A DNA stretch of 64,000 bases from Ferdinandcohnia salidurans (GCF_042680725.1 NZ_JBHUEK010000025.1:744001-808000), one strand, 5' to 3'. Counted from the stretch's first letter, positions 1 through 10,170 are shown. The notes: generated from the sequence alone by a model not told the origin. Numbers and translations are program-made.

Positions 1-22
1 CAATATCTCCAACCCTAATCAT
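1..22 (-). CDS. 5' end of a gene cut by the window edge (possibly BREX helicase brxHII)
   Basis: On the minus strand an ATG at 22-20 follows a good ribosome binding site (AAAGGTGAT) and opens a frame that reads MIRVGDI before the window ends. Only seven residues are visible. It lies just beyond the terminator of the BREX-like operon, in the same direction. A VGD start is common in helicases that begin with a small SH3-like segment, and the type 3 BREX helicase BrxHII is the component missing from this cluster. That identity is an inference from context. Confidence 0.35.
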
Positions 23-91
23 ATAATCACCTTTAGTATTATTTTCTTATAATTATACAGAAAATTTCCATTTCCTTCTCTCATTTTACCG

Positions 92-128
92 AAAAAAATG
101 ACCTATTACTCAAAATATGTAATAGGTC
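92..128 (-). terminator. Intrinsic terminator of the BREX-like operon
   Basis: A perfect 10-bp inverted repeat (GACCTATTAC / GTAATAGGTC, 9-nt loop) at 100-128 is followed on the minus strand by a run of T (92-98). It lies directly downstream of brxA, so the five-gene transcript should end here and the next gene needs its own promoter. Confidence 0.85.
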
Positions 129-144
129 GATTTCACTTTATCAT

Positions 145-858
145 TTATTTAAGACTTATCATCCGCATATTGACACCTTGTCGAATAATTTCAAAACGAT
201 TCTTATCCAATTCATCTGTCGTAATATCATAGCGAAACGGAAATAAAAGTGGGTGGTCTTTAAATTCCTCAATTGGTAATGAGGTAACTTGTAAAACCCG
301 AATTAATACTTCAGCTGTCCACTGTTTTAATTGGTCTGATCTTATGACAGTTCGATTGGATGGCAATGCCTGTAAATTCCTTTTTTCTGATACAACAGCT
401 TCCCAAGAACGTAGACTAGTCATTGTTGCACTTGTAGACACTTCAACTCTTCTTCTATCCCCATACAAAGCTTTGATCTTTCTTGATAACTGCTCTGAAG
501 GAACTTCATCTTGTATTTTAAACAGTAAACCAAGTTCCTTTACCAAATCTGTAAAAAAGGGATAAGCCAGCAATGTCATTCCCCAATGCAATACTTTACG
601 CTCCTCCTGCGTCACTTCGTCAAACAAACGTAAAGCTTCCCTTTGTAAATGTAGATGCTGATCCTCGACAAGATACCATATCTTAAAAAGGATAGTTCTT
701 GCATTTAATCGTGATTTCTGACCAGCAATATCAGCAGTTAAAAATTCCTCAACTTTCTCATACAGTTCTTGACGAGATACTGTTCGTGGAATTTCTCTTG
801 CTATAAAATCTAATTGATGAAGAAGGATTTTTTGATCAAATCCAACTGCTTTTTTCAT
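145..858 (-). CDS. brxA: BrxA-like BREX component
   Basis: A 237-residue, mostly helical protein without a catalytic motif that I can recognise. Length, the N-terminal pattern of an arginine-rich, serine-rich helical segment (residues about 45-60) and the position as last gene of a brxF-brxC-pglX-pglZ operon fit BrxA, a small DNA-binding BREX protein of the DUF1819 type. The start ATG follows an AAGGATGG ribosome binding site and lies 13 bp after pglZ. A strong terminator follows. The BrxA call rests largely on context; sequence similarity is weak by eye. Confidence 0.6.
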   Translation of the reverse strand: MKKAVGFDQKILLHQLDFIAREIPRTVSRQELYEKVEEFLTADIAGQKSRLNARTILFKIWYLVEDQHLHLQREALRLFDEVTQEERKVLHWGMTLLAYPFFTDLVKELGLLFKIQDEVPSEQLSRKIKALYGDRRRVEVSTSATMTSLRSWEAVVSEKRNLQALPSNRTVIRSDQLKQWTAEVLIRVLQVTSLPIEEFKDHPLLFPFRYDITTDELDKNRFEIIRQGVNMRMISLK

Positions 859-871
859 TTTGAATCCATCC

Positions 872-2785
872 TTATTTGCGTTTGTCTATTTTAATAAATG
901 GTACAACCACTTCTTCTAACGTGATACCACCATGACTTACAATATGTTCATTCTTAGTTACAAACGCTTCTCTTGCTTCTGCCAGTAAATAGTAATGTTC
1001 TTTGGATAAAGCATCATTGGGCCATTTAATAGTTGTATATAGACTTGCAGCTTCATCCCGAAACATTTGGTCTCTATATATTCTAACACGTTCACCCTTC
1101 GTTTCAACCAATGATCCTTGTCTTGGTCTACCAATCCCAATACTTTCTGTATTCCCATGATCAGAGGTAATATATACTGCATACCCTTCCTCTACCAGCT
1201 TAAGAATGAGTTGTTGTAAATAGCCTGATTTCAACCATACATCAATTTCAGCGTACATTCCTTCTAACCCTTGAATTGCACCGTGTGTTAGAGCATCAAT
1301 ATTCCGTAAAATTATTGAAGCTTTTTTTGTATTTGTTTTTTGTAGTGCAGCAATTTGACTTATATCAAATTCTCCTTGAGCCAAGTGATTTTCAAAAGTA
1401 ATGTGCATATCAGCAATCGATTCTCGTTTCCAGAATTGCCTCCAAGCCTTTTCTTCAGAAATTGAAGATTGAAGTCTAGGGATATTCGCGTGAAAAATAG
1501 AACGTCTACTAATTTCAGTTATAGTTGGAACCCAAGCAAAGACACCATTTTCTTCAGACACAAAGGAAACATCAAGAGCCTGCTTTATTTGCTTCCATTG
1601 AACAAAACTCATACCATCCAAAACTATTATTACTTGTTTTCGTTCTTCTTGAAATTGCATATACGGGAGAACATGATGAACCATAGCCGGTCGGATATAA
1701 GGCGAAAAACTTGCTAGTGTTTGATAGTTCAACAGCATCCAATCTTGAAATAATTGATTTATTTTCTCATCAAATTCATTTACAATCTGTTCACCGACTC
1801 CGTACTGGATTTGCAGCATTTTCATTTGACCATAAAGACCTGCTACCTCAATCCAATCCTTATGTTGAATCTTTCCTTCCTCCAAAAACAATTCAATTTT
1901 TTCACCAAGATGATGAATATCTTTTAATGGCTGATAAGACTTTTGCTTCACACCATGTTCCGCCCAAACTGGAATATTACGTTCCTTATCAATTTCTATA
2001 GGAAGGAGCTTTCCTTCAATGAAATAATGCTGGATCATTCTACGCATTGATTCATATGAAAACAGATGATTTTTATGATAGGTTGACGTAGTACCTTCTT
2101 GTATGGATATATCTTGATTAATATTTTTTTTCACATATTCAGCCCAATGATTCTGCAAAAATTCCATAAATCTATTTTTAAAGTATGCTAATGGAAATAG
2201 ATCCTGAAATTGTACTGATTTTGAAGATATATGTTCTATTATAAAATCAATTAGTACATTCGGTATTGATAATCGGTGGTCATGTAATTGTATCAAGAAA
2301 GAAATCCATTCCACCTCATTTTCAATCGTGTCAAAGGAAAGCTTATACACCCTCCTTAATAGAAATTCCATTGTTTCTGAATCGGTGAGAGGACTTTGTA
2401 AAGAATCTGAAACCTTATATACCCCATCAAGTACGTCATGATCAAGCTGATGTAATATTGGTAATGATAGATTTGGAAAAGCAATGTGAAGAGTTAACTC
2501 AATCGGCTCCTGGTTTTTAAGCATGTCGAAAGGGAAGGTGAACGACCCTTCCCCCACATACTTATAAATCCATTTACCGCTAGAATACTCCAACTGCTCT
2601 TCATAATGAATTCTTAATTCGGCACGATCCTTAAATGTAAATATATTTACCTCTTTTTGTTGTAGGTATGATAAGAGTTCCTCATCAGATAAAATGTCAT
2701 CCCGATCGTACACAAAAAGAAGTTTATCTTGTTGAAAAGGAATTTGTGATATTAATTTTTGTCGCCAACCATTCATTTCCTCCAC
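872..2785 (-). CDS. pglZ: BREX phosphatase-like protein PglZ
   Basis: A 637-residue protein of the PglZ family, the alkaline-phosphatase-superfamily component that defines BREX and Pgl phage-defence systems. The C-terminal half carries the metal-site signatures: a hydrophobic strand ending in LDGMS (Asp390, Ser393), SDHGN at 541-545 and SHGG at 617-620. The N-terminal 380 residues are helical and lineage-specific. The length suits type 3 BREX. The frame opens with GTG at 2785; an in-frame ATG nine bases later is also possible, since both sit close to purine-rich RBS-like sequence. It is 7 bp from pglX, so the operon is translated as a unit. Confidence 0.85.
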   Translation of the reverse strand: MEEMNGWRQKLISQIPFQQDKLLFVYDRDDILSDEELLSYLQQKEVNIFTFKDRAELRIHYEEQLEYSSGKWIYKYVGEGSFTFPFDMLKNQEPIELTLHIAFPNLSLPILHQLDHDVLDGVYKVSDSLQSPLTDSETMEFLLRRVYKLSFDTIENEVEWISFLIQLHDHRLSIPNVLIDFIIEHISSKSVQFQDLFPLAYFKNRFMEFLQNHWAEYVKKNINQDISIQEGTTSTYHKNHLFSYESMRRMIQHYFIEGKLLPIEIDKERNIPVWAEHGVKQKSYQPLKDIHHLGEKIELFLEEGKIQHKDWIEVAGLYGQMKMLQIQYGVGEQIVNEFDEKINQLFQDWMLLNYQTLASFSPYIRPAMVHHVLPYMQFQEERKQVIIVLDGMSFVQWKQIKQALDVSFVSEENGVFAWVPTITEISRRSIFHANIPRLQSSISEEKAWRQFWKRESIADMHITFENHLAQGEFDISQIAALQKTNTKKASIILRNIDALTHGAIQGLEGMYAEIDVWLKSGYLQQLILKLVEEGYAVYITSDHGNTESIGIGRPRQGSLVETKGERVRIYRDQMFRDEAASLYTTIKWPNDALSKEHYYLLAEAREAFVTKNEHIVSHGGITLEEVVVPFIKIDKRK

Positions 2786-2792
2786 AACTCCT

Positions 2793-5669
2793 CTACATTC
2801 CTATGCGGATTTGCGCTTGATCAAAATACATCAGTAATTTATCATCTTCTTGAATTACTTTTTCAGGTAATCGTTCTCCTACTTTTACAATCGTCTCGAA
2901 GTCTTTTTCGCTCCATGCCTTTTTAAATCCAGTACGAATTGCTTCTGTACGGAACTGCTTAAGTTTTTTCTTATTCCCTTCAATCTCGGTTCTATAACTA
3001 TCAAATTCACGTAAAAGGGACTTTTCACGAAGCTTTTCTAAATCCGCTTGTTTATTAGGATCAGGAACATACCATCGATTCTTTCCCTTGTCCTTTAATC
3101 TTGGATCAGATTTTTCTAAATTACGTAAATCCTTATAATTAGAGCTTAAATAACCATGGATCTGGCTTGGAACATCTTCTTTTCCATCGTACATTAAGAA
3201 GTTCTGTTCTAATAAATCATCTAATTCAGGTAAAAGTTCGTGTTTTGCAATATGTTGAATCTCCCTCATAAAGTTAGGATGTATATCTTGTCTTGTTTGA
3301 GGTTTTATACTTAAATTATGTTTTATCCATTCAATTGCAGTATTTTCATCTGATACAAAAAGCTCCATTTGAACACTATCTTGTATTGAAGATTTTTCCT
3401 TAATATATTTCGCATACTGTTCTTCTAGAAAAACCATACCATCAATTGTCTTAAACTTTTGTGTAAGTCCGCTCTGGAACTCTGATGATGATAATGGAAC
3501 AGTTAATCCATTCTGCACATGATATGCTACCATTTTGTCAAATAATATTCTTGGTGTTCTTTCAAGGATTAAATTTAACCTATTACTTTTTATATTAATG
3601 TAAGTTATACGGGCTAAATATTGTTTTACATAACTCCATGCAGAATTAGGTGTACCCTCATTACGTGTTATTTCTTTAATATCCTCTTCCAGTGGTTTAT
3701 ATGCTGAAATAACTAAATCTTGAGTTACTGATGTAGGGTTGGTTTGAGAATTATAAGTTCCCTGTCCTTTGTTTAAAGCTGCGACATTGGCTACAATAAA
3801 TCCAGCCTCTTGTATTGAGGTTTGTATTGAATTCCATACTGTTGCTTTTGGATTTGAAAATTCAACGGTCATCCATTTTCCCGGCTTTAGTGCTTTATAT
3901 GCGCCTTGAAAGGCTTCAGTCATAATGCGTTGATAGTCTCTTAATTTTTTTTGTTGACTTTTATTTTCAATAGCTTCGTTTTTATTGTCAGTCCTTACCC
4001 CTAACCATGATTCCCATAACCAATTTAATTCAGAATACATTAAGTTTGCACCAAAAGGTGGATCTAAAAATATATAATCAAGGGTGTTCTCTAAATTTTT
4101 AAAATAGTCCTTGCTCATAGATCTACAAGATACTAGGTTATTTTGATTTAATCTTTGTAAATTTGCTCTTTCTATGTCATCTATTTTGCCTTTAACTAAT
4201 TCAAATATATTTCTTTCAGCAAGAATACTTGGAATGTAAATTGCATTTGGTAAAGCACCAGCTAAGTTAATTTTACCGTTTTTCAATCCTACATTATGTA
4301 ACAAACTTCCTGTTTTAACCAGCATGGAAGTAAGAGATAACTTTAAGACTCTGTTACTTTTAGCTTCTTCCCATAAATCCGCAATTACCAATAGGTTTCT
4401 TCTTGAATAAAATTTATGGGCATGATTTAATTCCATTCTAATTGCTTCATTTGTTTTGTCTCCATTTGGAACTTCATTAGTTGGTATCCAATTTTCGATG
4501 GACAAATCTTTAACTTTTTCTATTAAAGCTATATCAAAGTTATCAGGTTTTTTTGTATAAGCCTTATTCCCAATCTTATAATTAATTAGGACAGGGTCTC
4601 TTTTTATTCTTCGTGCAGTCTCTTTTGTATCTTCATCATAATAAGTTTCCCAAGTTCTATTACATTTACTTTTACTTAGTTCGACTTTACACGATGGGCA
4701 ATTGAAAGTTTCTTCCACCTTCATTTTTTCACCTACTGATACATTCCAGAAGTTAAATTCATGATTACAAGATGGACAACTGAAAATATCACTCCAAATA
4801 ACATAATTAATTTTCTCAAATAGATTATTCTTTTCTCTAATAAAAGAAGAGAGTTCCTCTATCGTTTGAAATTTTTTTAAATAATTCACCATTTGATCTT
4901 CATTTTTTTCAGTATCGTTTCTTAATGTTACGTAAAGCCAGTTGTATTTATTTTGATAACTATCTAATAATTGTCTTGCTTGCTTAAGTAATTCAGATTT
5001 AAAGTGGGAATTGTAATTATAAGAAATAAAACTTGCTATAGGAGATAAATCACTCAAAATTGCCTTTCGACTACCTAACTTAGAAAATGGTTGCCAATTC
5101 TCTCTTTCATCATCTCCAATATTTTTATAAATAACATTGTTATCATCTACTCTATACCCTAAAGATTGTACTTCTTCTTTATTTCCACATAGTGTCGCCG
5201 CTACCCCTGTCATACCTGTTCCACAAAAACCATCGAAAATAATTTCTCCAGGATTGGTATAGTTTAAAATAAAATGCATTATTGCTTTATGGGGTACTTT
5301 CGTATGATAGCTATGTGCATTATATATTGAATCGGCTCTTCCTTCTGTAATATCTGTTGCAAACGGCTCAGGATTACTTACTATTTTCTTTTCGCACTGT
5401 TCTATTTTACTGTATTCATCTAAAATATTTTCCAACCATGGATTCGGACATGCTGTATAAAAAGGAGGATCAGAAAGAGCAATTATGTCTTCATCTTTAC
5501 CTACTGGAAATCCTTCAATTGTCTTTAGTTCCGGTAATTTCTTTCTTAATTCTTCTCGAAAATATTCTCTCCGCTCATCATCATTATTAAAGGTAAGACC
5601 CAGACATGTAACTGGGCCTTTTGTTGTATCCTCTTCGAACAACGATGCTTGTTCAACTTTTTCAGACAT
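2793..5669 (-). CDS. pglX: BREX adenine-specific DNA methyltransferase (PglXI type, with Zn-ribbon)
   Basis: A 958-residue DNA methyltransferase. Motif I for SAM binding is FDGFCGTG (145-152). Two DPPF catalytic-type motifs occur, SDPPFY at 66-71 and LDPPFG at 535-540. Between them is a Zn-ribbon with CPSC pairs at 298-301 and 324-327. This order matches the Zn-ribbon adenine methylases (COG1743-like) found in type 3 BREX, where methylation marks self DNA. A C-terminal region of about 350 residues probably recognises the target. The ATG follows AGGAGGT and lies 10 bp after brxC. No separate restriction enzyme gene is visible, as expected for BREX. Confidence 0.8.
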   Translation of the reverse strand: MSEKVEQASLFEEDTTKGPVTCLGLTFNNDDERREYFREELRKKLPELKTIEGFPVGKDEDIIALSDPPFYTACPNPWLENILDEYSKIEQCEKKIVSNPEPFATDITEGRADSIYNAHSYHTKVPHKAIMHFILNYTNPGEIIFDGFCGTGMTGVAATLCGNKEEVQSLGYRVDDNNVIYKNIGDDERENWQPFSKLGSRKAILSDLSPIASFISYNYNSHFKSELLKQARQLLDSYQNKYNWLYVTLRNDTEKNEDQMVNYLKKFQTIEELSSFIREKNNLFEKINYVIWSDIFSCPSCNHEFNFWNVSVGEKMKVEETFNCPSCKVELSKSKCNRTWETYYDEDTKETARRIKRDPVLINYKIGNKAYTKKPDNFDIALIEKVKDLSIENWIPTNEVPNGDKTNEAIRMELNHAHKFYSRRNLLVIADLWEEAKSNRVLKLSLTSMLVKTGSLLHNVGLKNGKINLAGALPNAIYIPSILAERNIFELVKGKIDDIERANLQRLNQNNLVSCRSMSKDYFKNLENTLDYIFLDPPFGANLMYSELNWLWESWLGVRTDNKNEAIENKSQQKKLRDYQRIMTEAFQGAYKALKPGKWMTVEFSNPKATVWNSIQTSIQEAGFIVANVAALNKGQGTYNSQTNPTSVTQDLVISAYKPLEEDIKEITRNEGTPNSAWSYVKQYLARITYINIKSNRLNLILERTPRILFDKMVAYHVQNGLTVPLSSSEFQSGLTQKFKTIDGMVFLEEQYAKYIKEKSSIQDSVQMELFVSDENTAIEWIKHNLSIKPQTRQDIHPNFMREIQHIAKHELLPELDDLLEQNFLMYDGKEDVPSQIHGYLSSNYKDLRNLEKSDPRLKDKGKNRWYVPDPNKQADLEKLREKSLLREFDSYRTEIEGNKKKLKQFRTEAIRTGFKKAWSEKDFETIVKVGERLPEKVIQEDDKLLMYFDQAQIRIGM

Positions 5670-5679
5670 AATATACCTC

Positions 5680-8600
5680 CTACACGTTTAATAAAATTCG
5701 CACATTACTTTTCGGTTGAGTCCCAACTTTTTGTCGTAGCATTTGATCAAAACGCTGCTTTAGTTCTTCAACAGTTAATGGCTGTCCATTGTTCATCATC
5801 TGCTCTAATTCAGATACTGTAATGGTTACCCTCTCAATTCCTTGCAGTAGAACTGTAATTGCCTCGACAAGCCTTATATTAATAGGTAATGTTAATGTTT
5901 GTTGTTGAATAAATTCATTAACTAATTGTCTTTGTTCCGGCTGTAACATATCAATGTTCTCTTTTATTTCTGGATAAAGTAAAGTAGTAAGCAATGTTGA
6001 TGCCCAATTACTCAATAAATCTTCTAACTCTTCTTCTAGTTCCTCTAAATTCTGATGGCGGGTATATGGTTCATCTTTTGGTCGGAAATGACAAGCTTTA
6101 CAAATTGGCGAATGCTCTAACTTCTCTTTTGTTAAATCCCAGCATGCAATCATATCATCAACTTTTTGTAACCATTGATCAAGAGGTTGAGATGTAAGCA
6201 GGGAAATCTTTGAAAGCTTTCGTAAGGCATCTACTTTGTTACCTGTTAATAAAGCTTCTTTTTTATTCTGTTCTGTTGCGTTAATTCTTGCTTTATCATG
6301 AAGAGCTAAATAAATTGAGTAATATTCCTCTTTTAATTTCCTTAGAGCCTGTCTTTCTTGCTGACCATCTTCATTGTTTCTTAATGCATGAATAAGGTCT
6401 TCCAATGCCCCTTCTACTTTTCTATGCCACTCGTGAGACGATAGTAAGTGGTTTTGAGCATTAACCAAATACATCGCTTCCTGCGATAACTCTATTGCAC
6501 GTTTTTGTTGTTCAATTAAATTATTGGTTAAGGTTATACGTTCTCTCTGCTCAATGACTTCATCTACACTGAATTTAAAGTTTTTTAGCTTTGCAGGTGT
6601 ATCATAAATCTGTAAATCATTTAAAAATGTTATTAGTTTCGCAAGTTCATTACGGAATTCGGTTACTTGATCCGTATTAAATAATGTTACATCTATGAAA
6701 GGAATGCCATTTTTAATTTCATGATCTAATCGAACTACCTTTTCCAATAACAGTTTTGACTCTCTATTTAATTGTCCTACAGCTAATTGGAGAGCATTAT
6801 TTTGTAATAACCCCCTACCTATACTGAACAAATCAAATAACTCTCCAAGGGCTGCTAATGGTAAGTCGCTTGGCTTTTTAATATGTGTGAAATCAGAAAT
6901 TTGTTCTGCAGATAATCTAATCAGATCATCAAATTTCATTCCGTCGTATGTGGTACCATTAATTGTAATTACTATGTCACCATTAAAGACAAGTGCTACT
7001 AGTAGTACAGCAAACAATTCAGGTTCTAAATCAAATTTTACTGTTCTTTTAACTTCTTCATTTTTATTAAACGTCTCAATAATATCCAATAACTCAGAGG
7101 CATTAACAACTTGTCCTTCCGATTTTGACTCCAATAAGTCAATTACCCATCTCGCATACCCTGATCTACGAACACTTAATTTTTGATTTTCATCGAGTAG
7201 AACTAGGCCATCTAGAATTGTTATTCCATTTTTCGTTTTAGGTTGTTTGATATTTCGAATTGCTTCAGGAATATATGTAGTAACCATACTACTTCTTGTA
7301 ATTGGCTCTCTAATTTTGCGGAATGTTGGATAATCCGGATACTTATCATTAAACCATCCGTTTAAGCAATCATCTGCAGCAGCATCAATTACCTCTTTGA
7401 CAGATGCTTGTGCAGGTGCTGAAATACTCCATTCCTCAATTCGTTTTGTCTCACCTTTATACGTCATTTTATATGTCGTCGGCATATTTACCTTAAACCA
7501 TGTAGTAAGTTGCTTCATATAATGAGAGGCCTTATCTTCATATAGATTACGTGAGCCACTAGAGGTCGTCGTTGCCATTTCTCTAGCACCAGCATAGAGT
7601 TTTAAATTACGATAAAAATCTTCATCTTTTGTTTCTAGTATAAAAAATACCTCGTCGGGTTTATTTTCATTTTTAAAATGTTTCTTATCAAAAATAGGCA
7701 GCATATAAATATAAAAATCTCGTTCTGGTTGAGTAGTGGAACGCTCATCAGGGTAACCAAAGAACAAATAACCTGGGCGAGTTACTTTATGTTCATACCA
7801 TGGGAGCTCATGTTGCCATATACGATAATTAGATCTATATCTTGTTTCTGTAGTATTTCCTGTTTGAACAGAAAGCACCTCAAAATAATATTTATCCAAT
7901 TTGTCCTTACTTAGCATTTCTGCTTTTTGTTCAATTAAACTATCTACATCAATATCTTTTTGTAAATCTAGGTAATATTGTCCGTTTTCTTGATTAACTG
8001 AAATATATTGGTAGCTCACAGTTTTTTGTATTTCCTTAAGTACAACTTCAATTTGGCCTCTTAGGAATTCAGAGTCCTCTTCTGGAAGTTGAGCATATAA
8101 AAAGAGTTGGTCACGTAACTCCTCGGCAGTGACGCCTACTTTTGAGAAAATATTATCTGTTGTTAACCGAAAAACGGAAAGTGCTTGAACAATACGATAC
8201 GCCATTGGGCGGTATACTGGTTTAGTAAAAGCATTTTCAATACGATCTAATAAGATAGTCGCTTTAGACATCACTTCTTTAACATTTGGGTTCGCTTTTA
8301 ATGCTTTATCTCCTTCAATATATGGCCAGTAACTATCATACGAAATGAAGCCTGGTTGTTCATGAGGAACTTCCATATCAAGCATTTTTTTCATTTCGAG
8401 GCTTAACGTTTTTAGGATGACACGTTTTTCTGCTACTGTTACTCTTTCAAATATAGTCAAATAAGATGGATGAATTGGGAACAGTTCTACATATTTTTCT
8501 AGCTGTTCATTTAGTTTATTATATAGAGGTGTAAACCGTTGTAAATGTTCCCTTATAATAGCTTTTTGTCTATCGTCTTTTCGCAATAATCGTTGTGAAA

Positions 8601-9363
8601 CTACATATTCAATATCCTCACGAACTATGACTGCTTGCTCTGTTCTCTCTTTTACACGGCTAAGTTGTTCAGCATAAAATGAGAAATTTGGATTATCAAA
8701 CAACATTTCCTGAATCCCTGTAATGAATCGGAAACGAGAGGTTCTACATATTTCACCCATTGCACGTAAAAAGTTTAAGTCGAGCATGAGTTCTTGTTCA
8801 TTACGAGAACGTAAATAATCAAGTAACTCATCCACAATCAAAAGTAATCCTTGTTCTGGATACTCTTCTTCAAAAGTAGCCATCATCTTGATTAATTCAT
8901 CTTTATTGCTTCGTATTTTTTCTAGGTCTGGAGCCTCGTAATCAACTCCAATTGATTGTAGATAATCAGTCAGCTCTCCAAACACAAATTCCTGAAGAGA
9001 CATACGTATACCATCTAACTCAGTACGAAGAACCTTAAATTTACCTTCAATCTCTTTGGCCTTTTTTGCCACTTGTGGGTGATTAACACTTTCAGCAGAA
9101 TTCTCAAGTTCAGCTATTGTTGAGATAACACTCATTAAATGAGATTTACCCGTTCCATAGTTACCAACAACGAGTAACCCTTTATTATCTGCTGGTCGTT
9201 CAAATTGCAATTGTTCAATAATCGTTTCGTTTATCACTTCTGCCATACGGTCAGAAATTACATATGTATCAACTAATTCAAATGCCTTTTCAGTATTGGT
9301 GGATTCTTTTAACTGTACAATTGTTTCGACTGGATCAAATTGAATCAAATCACGATATTGCAT
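5680..9363 (-). CDS. brxC: BREX P-loop ATPase BrxC
   Basis: A 1,227-residue AAA-type ATPase, the largest gene of the cluster. The Walker A box GNYGTGKS is at residues 67-74 and a Walker B strand LLLIVDEL at about 173-180. The rest contains long helical and coiled-coil stretches and a CxxC pair near residue 1090 (sequence SPICKACHF). Size, N-terminal P-loop and position between brxF and pglX fit BrxC/PglY (DUF6079-like). BrxC is thought to bind DNA as part of the BREX supramolecular complex. The start ATG has an AAAGGAGAGG ribosome binding site 14 bp after the brxF stop. Confidence 0.85.
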   Translation of the reverse strand: MQYRDLIQFDPVETIVQLKESTNTEKAFELVDTYVISDRMAEVINETIIEQLQFERPADNKGLLVVGNYGTGKSHLMSVISTIAELENSAESVNHPQVAKKAKEIEGKFKVLRTELDGIRMSLQEFVFGELTDYLQSIGVDYEAPDLEKIRSNKDELIKMMATFEEEYPEQGLLLIVDELLDYLRSRNEQELMLDLNFLRAMGEICRTSRFRFITGIQEMLFDNPNFSFYAEQLSRVKERTEQAVIVREDIEYVVSQRLLRKDDRQKAIIREHLQRFTPLYNKLNEQLEKYVELFPIHPSYLTIFERVTVAEKRVILKTLSLEMKKMLDMEVPHEQPGFISYDSYWPYIEGDKALKANPNVKEVMSKATILLDRIENAFTKPVYRPMAYRIVQALSVFRLTTDNIFSKVGVTAEELRDQLFLYAQLPEEDSEFLRGQIEVVLKEIQKTVSYQYISVNQENGQYYLDLQKDIDVDSLIEQKAEMLSKDKLDKYYFEVLSVQTGNTTETRYRSNYRIWQHELPWYEHKVTRPGYLFFGYPDERSTTQPERDFYIYMLPIFDKKHFKNENKPDEVFFILETKDEDFYRNLKLYAGAREMATTTSSGSRNLYEDKASHYMKQLTTWFKVNMPTTYKMTYKGETKRIEEWSISAPAQASVKEVIDAAADDCLNGWFNDKYPDYPTFRKIREPITRSSMVTTYIPEAIRNIKQPKTKNGITILDGLVLLDENQKLSVRRSGYARWVIDLLESKSEGQVVNASELLDIIETFNKNEEVKRTVKFDLEPELFAVLLVALVFNGDIVITINGTTYDGMKFDDLIRLSAEQISDFTHIKKPSDLPLAALGELFDLFSIGRGLLQNNALQLAVGQLNRESKLLLEKVVRLDHEIKNGIPFIDVTLFNTDQVTEFRNELAKLITFLNDLQIYDTPAKLKNFKFSVDEVIEQRERITLTNNLIEQQKRAIELSQEAMYLVNAQNHLLSSHEWHRKVEGALEDLIHALRNNEDGQQERQALRKLKEEYYSIYLALHDKARINATEQNKKEALLTGNKVDALRKLSKISLLTSQPLDQWLQKVDDMIACWDLTKEKLEHSPICKACHFRPKDEPYTRHQNLEELEEELEDLLSNWASTLLTTLLYPEIKENIDMLQPEQRQLVNEFIQQQTLTLPINIRLVEAITVLLQGIERVTITVSELEQMMNNGQPLTVEELKQRFDQMLRQKVGTQPKSNVRILLNV

Positions 9364-9377
9364 AATGACCTCTCCTT

Positions 9378-9830
9378 TTAGATATGTATAATATGCTCTT
9401 CAAATCCGTCAGCTTCAAAGTACTCTGGATGATCAGGTGTTCCATATTTTATTGATCCCTTAGCTACTTCACCTGGCCAATCAATTAGAATTACCTTGTT
9501 ACCACTGATATATTCGATTAATCCGATTGGATTTTGTTTTAGTTCTTCGTCAAATAAATAATGAATTCGACTTAACAAAATAACTTCGTTGTCAAGTTCA
9601 TTTATTAGATTTTGCAATTCATCCTTAACTACCCGCTTTCGTCTGGAAACTGGCACATCTTTTAAACGTATAGCCAGTTCCTTATTAACATTGATAGATG
9701 GTATACCCATTTTTCCAATTCCATCATGTAGTTCTTTTTCATTACTTTGTTGATACTTCAAAAGTAAGAATTGATACCTTTGTCTTCGTATAGCCAGTAT
9801 TTCTTCATTTAACCGCTCAATATTATTCAC
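9378..9830 (-). CDS. brxF: BrxF-like protein with a degenerate P-loop
   Basis: A 150-residue protein at the head of the operon. The segment from about residue 45 onward (INVNKELAIRL, then an acidic strand before a FDEELKQNP motif, and the C-terminal GTPDHPEY) matches my memory of the type 3 BREX protein BrxF. In that family a Walker A box precedes the INVN strand. Here the equivalent stretch (about residues 20-45) contains no GxxxxGK(S/T), so nucleotide binding may be lost. Start is GTG with an AGAGGTGA ribosome binding site. Confidence 0.65.
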   Translation of the reverse strand: MNNIERLNEEILAIRRQRYQFLLLKYQQSNEKELHDGIGKMGIPSINVNKELAIRLKDVPVSRRKRVVKDELQNLINELDNEVILLSRIHYLFDEELKQNPIGLIEYISGNKVILIDWPGEVAKGSIKYGTPDHPEYFEADGFEEHIIHI

Positions 9831-10170
9831 TTATTCACCTCTTTTTATAGAGATATTCTATTATCAATATTACACGATTGGAAGATAGATGGGAACGTAT
9901 TCACTTGAATTAACGATATTTCCTTATGTCTTTTTACCTATTTTGTTCTTCCGTACTAAGGAACCATATTCCAGTATCTTATATAGCTACAAAAACCCAC
10001 AAATTTTCTGCCGCTACCACCATTTATATACGAAAGGGGGTACCCATCCGTTTCATGCCCCACCCCCTTATATAGACCGTTGTTTATCCCTATGGATAGA
10101 TAACGGTTTTTTTGCGTTACAGAGACGACATGCGTGGTGAGAGGAGCGCACTTTGAAAGGAGGAATGGAG
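9831..10170. other. Divergent intergenic region with tandem hairpins
   Basis: This stretch separates the minus-strand BREX-like operon from the plus-strand group at 10.17 kb and must hold both promoters. No near-consensus pair is obvious. Its right part carries two successive hairpins on the plus strand: an AAGGGGGT / ACCCCCTT stem (10034-10069) and a strong terminator (10076-10113). I see no convincing gene here; open frames in it lack ribosome binding sites. Confidence 0.6.
10076..10113 (+). terminator. Strong terminator in the leader of the plus-strand group
   Basis: ACCGTT (10076-10081) pairs with AACGGT (10102-10107), an inner TATCC/GGATA stem extends it, and seven T follow. No plus-strand gene lies upstream, so it may act as an attenuator for the genes that follow or as a block to transcription entering from the left. 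Confidence 0.75.

Noticed and set aside
9889..10140. 83-codon plus-strand frame between brxF and the accessory group
   Set aside because: No ribosome binding site, unlikely composition, and it spans two strong RNA hairpins and a terminator.
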